From assembly GCA_015499995.1 (NCBI GenBank), contig JADNRV010000055.1:186001-250000 (forward strand): DNA of 64,000 nt, in the 5' to 3' direction. Source of the DNA: Flammula alnicola (taxonomy: Eukaryota; Basidiomycota; Agaricomycetes; Agaricales; Strophariaceae). How positions within the stretch are numbered: the stretch's first letter is position 1; every line of letters begins with the position of its first letter. Below are positions 59,731 through 64,000 of this stretch, in pieces. Below the pieces are notes generated by a model. That model ran no database searches. It had not been told where the DNA came from and worked only from the letters and a program-made list of their open reading frames with translations. Position numbers and translations under genes: made by a program.

Positions 59731-61753
59731 ATTTAAAAATAGCTTTACAGCTTTCAGCCTGCTGGATACTGCACGGAACAGTTTGGCCTCAATTAAATTA
59801 CATATACATATTCTACTTGTATTTCTGAATAGAATGATACCACTTTTATATGCAAGAGGGAATGGAAAAGGGTGGATCCATTATTGAGTCTGGATGACAT
59901 AGCTATTTTTGTTCATGCCGTGATGGCAAACCGGACCGGCAGGGCATTGCGGTAGTTACATCTATTTTTAGTTCTCATAGCATAGATTTCTGGCACACTA
60001 ACCATGCAATTTGATATGCGTGGTGATTTCAGGATGTCCATTGGAGCAGTCCGATCTGACCGGATGCTCAGAAGGAGGAGCTTGGATATGTGTTGAGCAC
60101 ACTGTGTGGTATAGTGTCACAGGCAAAGAGTGGAATCTGTCAGACAAGGAGACGCGCTGGCACACAAGACCGTGCACAGCTGCTGATGGAGTCTAATTAT
60201 GCATTATTAGTTTATTATAGTCTTTCTATGTTCAATAAAGTGCTTACATAAACAGCTATGTAGAAAGTGGCTGTTTCTTGGTTTCTTGTGTGGTTTATAT
60301 AGGATTTCAGGCTGATTATTCATAAGAATCTGGGATTTGGAAACACAAGAGCATCCAGGAATTGAAAAGTCCATCCATGGAGTACATGGAGTCCATGGAG
60401 TCACGTGCTCTGTGATGCTGTCGATAAATAGATGCCAATAAGCCTTGCGCCTCGCTTTCCTGACCTCTCTGTTGCCTCTCTGTGTCGAACTGAGGTCAAA
60501 TAAAATGCCAAAAGGATCATGGAAGGTATTTAGAATACAATTATCGAAGAAATTCGGTATAATATCTAGATCTAAGACTAAGATCATTGATAAACAAGTG
60601 ATTTTCAGCGGGAGCACGTGATGCCGACACCTCAACGCGCCTATTCCCTCATTCGTATTCCTGAGTCCTCAGCGTCGTTGCCGCTCGGTTTTGTTGGAAA
60701 TAACAATCCCTTTCATTCTTTATATGTGCCTATTGGTTGTGCTAGTGATACAAGCAACGCTACCGCATTTTTCCACCCTCCTCGTCGTCTGCGATGCTGA
60801 TTCCACGGTCCACCGTGCCAGTTGTGTAGCACCCTGTCTTCTCCTAGTCTCCCCGCATCATATTTGACACCAGACATGCCCATTTGTCCTTCCATTTGTC
60901 CGATATTTCCATCGCTTCATTGGTGCGCTCCCAGATAGTACGGCGAGGTCGATGAGGATAACCGTATGGCTGAGGAAGTGCCGCCGGGGCGCTGTCGGGC
61001 GATCATCGGATATGTTGCCGTTGTTTGGCAAAGGCGAGAATTCGAGAATGAAAGGAGCCCCTAGAACCACTGAGAAGCCGGTGTTGTGGCAGGATTGGGG
61101 GCGGGGAACGGTCGGCAGTGGCTGGTGCAATGGTGGTGAGCGGCGGATTTGAGCGTGGCAGACAAAGGCGGGGCGATGTTTGGCTTTGTGAGCTGGGGAA
61201 GACGCCGGCGGGGTGGCATGTGACCGAGTCCATGGAGTCCACAAAAATATGGAGTTCTGAGTTCCTGGATGTTCTGGGAAACACCGGCATTGTTCACTGG
61301 TGGTGTCGATGGTGGCAAGCCCCGAAGATGACCTAAGCCTTCCATAAGCCTTGTCAGCAGATCAGCAGATGTCCAATTTGGTGTAGTGTAGTTCCGTCAG
61401 CCGCCCGCCTTGCCCTGCCTGCACAGCGCTCATAGATTTGGACATTCAGCAGGTGCTTTAATTGTTCTCACCATATAGAAAAGTTGCCTATTCAATGTAG
61501 TAATGTAGCTTCAGTGCCCATGCCATTTTTGGTATGTTTTGTAAAGTTTAAGAGCATCAAACCAAAATTTACCCAAGCTGCAACCCGCCCACCCATTGCT
61601 CGGGCCTTCAAATGCTCAGCGCACTTCTAAAACTTCCCCGTCATATTAAAAAACTACCTTGCTATGTTATTAACATAATGCTACCACCAAAAAGCAAAGC
61701 GTCTGTGGCAGCAGAAGCTGTCATAAATCACAATTGAGATTATATTTTCCATT
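59731..61753. other. Repeat-rich, gene-poor region
   Basis: AT-rich at the start, then a GC-richer block at 60850-61330 with short frames on both strands but no recognised protein. Repeats of a TGGAGTCCATGGAGTC motif occur at 60378-60402 and 61230-61241. I found no certain transposon boundary here. Confidence 0.4.
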
Positions 61754-62174
61754 TTGATATAAAACGAGCCGTTTGACCCGTGCTTCGCACGGGCGTGCCG
61801 TTGGCCTAGATGTCGAACGCCGCGTGCCGTCAGCCAGCCAATCAGAAGACATAGGATGGAGACAAACCCGTGAGAACCATCCTTGTTTTATAATATAGAC
61901 GAGCGCGTGACCTGTGCTTCGCACGGGCGTGCCGTTGGCCTAGATGTCGAACGGCAGAGAGACGTGACTTGTTTGTCTGTGAGCAATTGTGACAGGTCTT
62001 TGTCTGTCACGTGAGAAAGTCCCTCTTCGATTTATAGTATAGACGAGCGCGTGACCCGTGCTTCGCACGGGCGTGCCGTTAGCCTAGATGTTGAACGGCA
62101 GAGAGACGTGACATGTTTGTCTGTGATCAACTGTGACCAGTCTTTGTCTGTCACGTGTGAAAGACCCTCTTCGA
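61754..62174. repeat. Tandem array of 144-bp units with CCCGTGC hairpins
   Basis: Two complete 144-bp units (starts at about 61887 and 62031) and one partial, diverged unit before them (61754-61886). Each contains a 7-bp stem hairpin CCCGTGC-TTC-GCACGGG (CCTGTGC variant in unit 2) and begins with TTTATAGTATAGA. On the minus strand each unit starts TCTATACTATAAATCGAAGA, with 5' TC and the hairpin near the other end, a layout reminiscent of Helitron terminal sequences. No Rep/helicase coding region was seen, so the Helitron idea is an inference. Confidence 0.65.
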
Positions 62175-63227
62175 TTTATAGTATAGATAAATATACCAAC
62201 TACTAAAATAGTTGTGTAATATAAATATATTGGCTGTAGTGCCTCTATCTCAGCTGTATGAGGCTTCAATATCTACTGGTCATTGTTAGCAATGATGAGC
62301 TCACGCATCCTGGTGGGGACACGTGCCCCGGTGTTTGCCGCTGGTGTTTGATGGTGTCGATCACCACCGGTGTTTCCAATATACGGATGCCCTCAATTAT
62401 TCAGGCCAAACTTAAACTTTGGCCTGAAAAATGCGGATATTGCCCAATATGTAGCATCTAATAATAGACTAAAGATCATTCCCGCCATCTCGAAGCCTTC
62501 AGAAGGCTTCGAGATCCTCAGATGCTCCTCTATGTCTTACATATTAAATCACATAACTTAAATTATTTAATTAAAATAATAAATTTAAATTTGAGTGTTT
62601 ATGTCAGCACTTCGAAAAAAGTGCTGACATAAACAATCATGGTGTTATTTAATTAAATAATGATTTCTAAATTTATACATAAAATTTATTTATTGTTCAA
62701 GTAGACATACTGTAAGTAAAATTAAGTCTGTTTATTTAAAGAATAAAAATAAAAACATCAAAATATCCAAAAGGAAAAGAGTCGTACTGCCACGCAAAGC
62801 GGTGGCCCGCTAACACAAGTTTGAAAATATATACATAGCTGCAATGATAGACTCAAATCTGACTCATGCATAATGTTATTGGTGTATCTATGTCGCTCAG
62901 ATGTGTCGTGCTCGACGAGGAGAGGAGAGCAGCAAAGCTGGAAAGGGTACATGTTTCACAGGATTAATTACACATAACGTAGCTAGTAATAAATTCGACG
63001 TGAGAGGTGTGCGTGCACCATCCATGTCTAATTTTGGGCAAAGAAGAACCGCCAGAATCTGTGGCGGCTTCTTTAATTTCGAGATGCATGAGTGGGCTAT
63101 GTTTCTCACCGGAAATAACAGAGAAGACGGATGAGTTTAAAACACCCATGAACAACAGGAGCCTGACGACGCTTTAAACGAAATCTGTTGAGGAAAAAAC
63201 CCCCCAAAGTAGGAGAGAAGGCTCACA
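62175..63227. other. AT-rich spacer with hairpins
   Basis: Non-coding. Two clear palindromes: 62487-62515 (ATCTCGAAGCCTTC and its inverse with a 1-bp centre) and 62597-62634 (16-bp stem GTTTATGTCAGCACTT with a 6-bp loop). A shorter CCGCCA...TGGCGG hairpin is near 63045-63075. No gene is supported. Confidence 0.5.
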
Positions 63228-64000
63228 TTAAGTGGTGACGTGATGACGGAGCGTGTAACGGATAAACTGCTCAATAGCAGGGGTATCCTGAAGGTATGGA
63301 GCAAGGATAGCAGCGTGTTTCCGCAGGTAGACGAGAAATGCGTCGCTCGACCAGCGCCCATGAACTTTGACGGCTTCGAAAGGCATTCCTCGGAGTAAAT
63401 ACTCGAGGATGCTACCGATGCGGATGCTATGTCCCTGGATAGCATCGTTGCCAGCTGCTTTCGCTGCGGCCCCTATTCGTCGTAGAAAAATGTTGCGAGT
63501 TAGGGGTCGGTACGCGCCGTTTTTGTGTTTATATGCGAAAAGGTGACCAGAGGGCAGAGGCACATTGATGCGCAAGTGGTTTGCGAGCGCCGCAGCGGGG
63601 TCCGTGACGCCAGACTGAGGTGCCCAGTGGACGTCTTCACCTTTATGTTTGGCGATTTTCGTGAATGGAATGTGCAACGTAGTGAGGGGGCTGTCCATGT
63701 TGGTAAGATTTGAAGGTTTGATGTGAAGGATTGGATCGAAAGCGTTGAGCGATTTTACTGTGAACTCTCCTAATCGAGTGCAAGCCCAAAAGGCAGTCGT
63801 TAAGCAAGCGTAGATTGCGGCATCCATACCAGTTGTTAGATCTAAGTGATCGTGAATTGCTACGATTTCCTGGAGCAGTAAAGGTGGGCGCTCCGGTCGT
63901 TTCGACGATTCGGGCACTAGTTTTGTGGCTGCCATTAGCGCTGTTCTCAACCGTACTTTGTCGGTGAGCCATGGCATCCCGTGGACTGTGTGCCATGCCT
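63228..64000 (-). CDS. Tyrosine recombinase-like protein, 5' end beyond the right edge
   Basis: Seen: the frame is open from the right border (AWHTVHGMPWLTDKVRLRTA), then KRPERPPLLLQEIVAIHDHL, the first catalytic arginine in CTRLGEFTVKSL, then the core box GHSIRIG (HxxR), and HGRWSSDAFLVYLRKHAAIL with the GRW and candidate nucleophile Tyr. This R-HxxR-W-Y order is that of tyrosine recombinases (phage-integrase fold). Proteins like this occur in agaricomycetes in Crypton-type and DIRS/Ngaro-type mobile elements. No reverse transcriptase is visible here, so the element type is not decided. Stop TGA/TAA is at 63228; the start is outside the window. Confidence 0.72.
   Translation of the reverse strand, partial: AWHTVHGMPWLTDKVRLRTALMAATKLVPESSKRPERPPLLLQEIVAIHDHLDLTTGMDAAIYACLTTAFWACTRLGEFTVKSLNAFDPILHIKPSNLTNMDSPLTTLHIPFTKIAKHKGEDVHWAPQSGVTDPAAALANHLRINVPLPSGHLFAYKHKNGAYRPLTRNIFLRRIGAAAKAAGNDAIQGHSIRIGSILEYLLRGMPFEAVKVHGRWSSDAFLVYLRKHAAILAPYLQDTPAIEQFIRYTLRHHVTT

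Noticed and set aside
60857..61345. Overlapping GC-richer open frames on both strands
   Set aside because: No recognisable domains; long frames on opposite strands are expected from the base composition.

Overview
The window looks like nuclear DNA of a filamentous basidiomycete, most likely an agaricomycete. Genes are packed tightly and cut by many short GT-AG introns. The tRNA carries a eukaryotic 13-nt anticodon-loop intron. Recognisable genes include Erg28, a Kre9/Knh1-type wall protein, Mim1/TOM13, a Fox2-type dehydrogenase, PRMT5, Sds22 and an XLF-like end-joining factor. No rRNA, CRISPR array or prokaryotic operon is visible.

Layout. 1-1.65 kb: 5' end of a flavin monooxygenase (minus), then a tRNA-Tyr. 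2.2-3.9 kb: a nested transposon, in which a foldback element with a 9-bp target duplication holds two identical 660-bp elements in tandem. 4.7-6.2 kb: sds22 (minus). 7.2-9.9 kb: a PAS/GATA regulator resembling White Collar-2 (minus). 10.5-11.5 kb: an ankyrin protein. 12.5-15.6 kb: PRMT5. 16-17.2 kb: a Kre9/Knh1 wall protein. 17.5-19.1 kb: a CCDC174-like protein. 19.2-27.7 kb, minus strand: metallo-beta-lactamase-fold protein, molybdopterin-synthase small subunit, thiamine pyrophosphokinase, a CS-domain membrane protein and a long disordered protein. 27.9-28.5 kb: Erg28. 30.8-33.2 kb: a leucine-rich-repeat protein, possibly F-box. 34.4-37.3 kb: a Ca2+/H+ exchanger. 37.6-42.0 kb: a peroxisomal hydratase-2 gene and a two-domain SDR gene side by side. 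42.9-44.7 kb: B-type cyclin. 45.7-47.0 kb: FHA/G-patch protein. 47.4-49.0 kb: XLF. 51.9-53.0 kb: Mim1. 53.1-58.7 kb: an intact cytochrome-b5/acyl-CoA dehydrogenase and a decayed, beheaded paralogue. 58.7-63.2 kb: repeat-rich DNA with a perfect 393-bp palindromic element, a 98-bp MITE, half of the foldback element seen at 2.2 kb and 144-bp tandem repeats. 63.2-64 kb: a tyrosine recombinase running off the right edge.

The clearest shared theme is peroxisomal beta-oxidation. The acyl-CoA dehydrogenase, the dual SDR dehydrogenase and the separate hydratase 2 all end in Ala-Lys-Leu, a PTS1 signal. Together they could supply the dehydrogenation, hydration and second dehydrogenation steps; only a thiolase is missing here. 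The other genes are mainly housekeeping.

The most unusual material is the mobile DNA. Several insertions keep exact target duplications and nearly or fully identical arms, so they look young, and I could follow the nesting order base by base. Intron boundaries and protein calls come from reading the sequence by eye without alignment software. CDS coordinates are start-to-stop spans that include introns.
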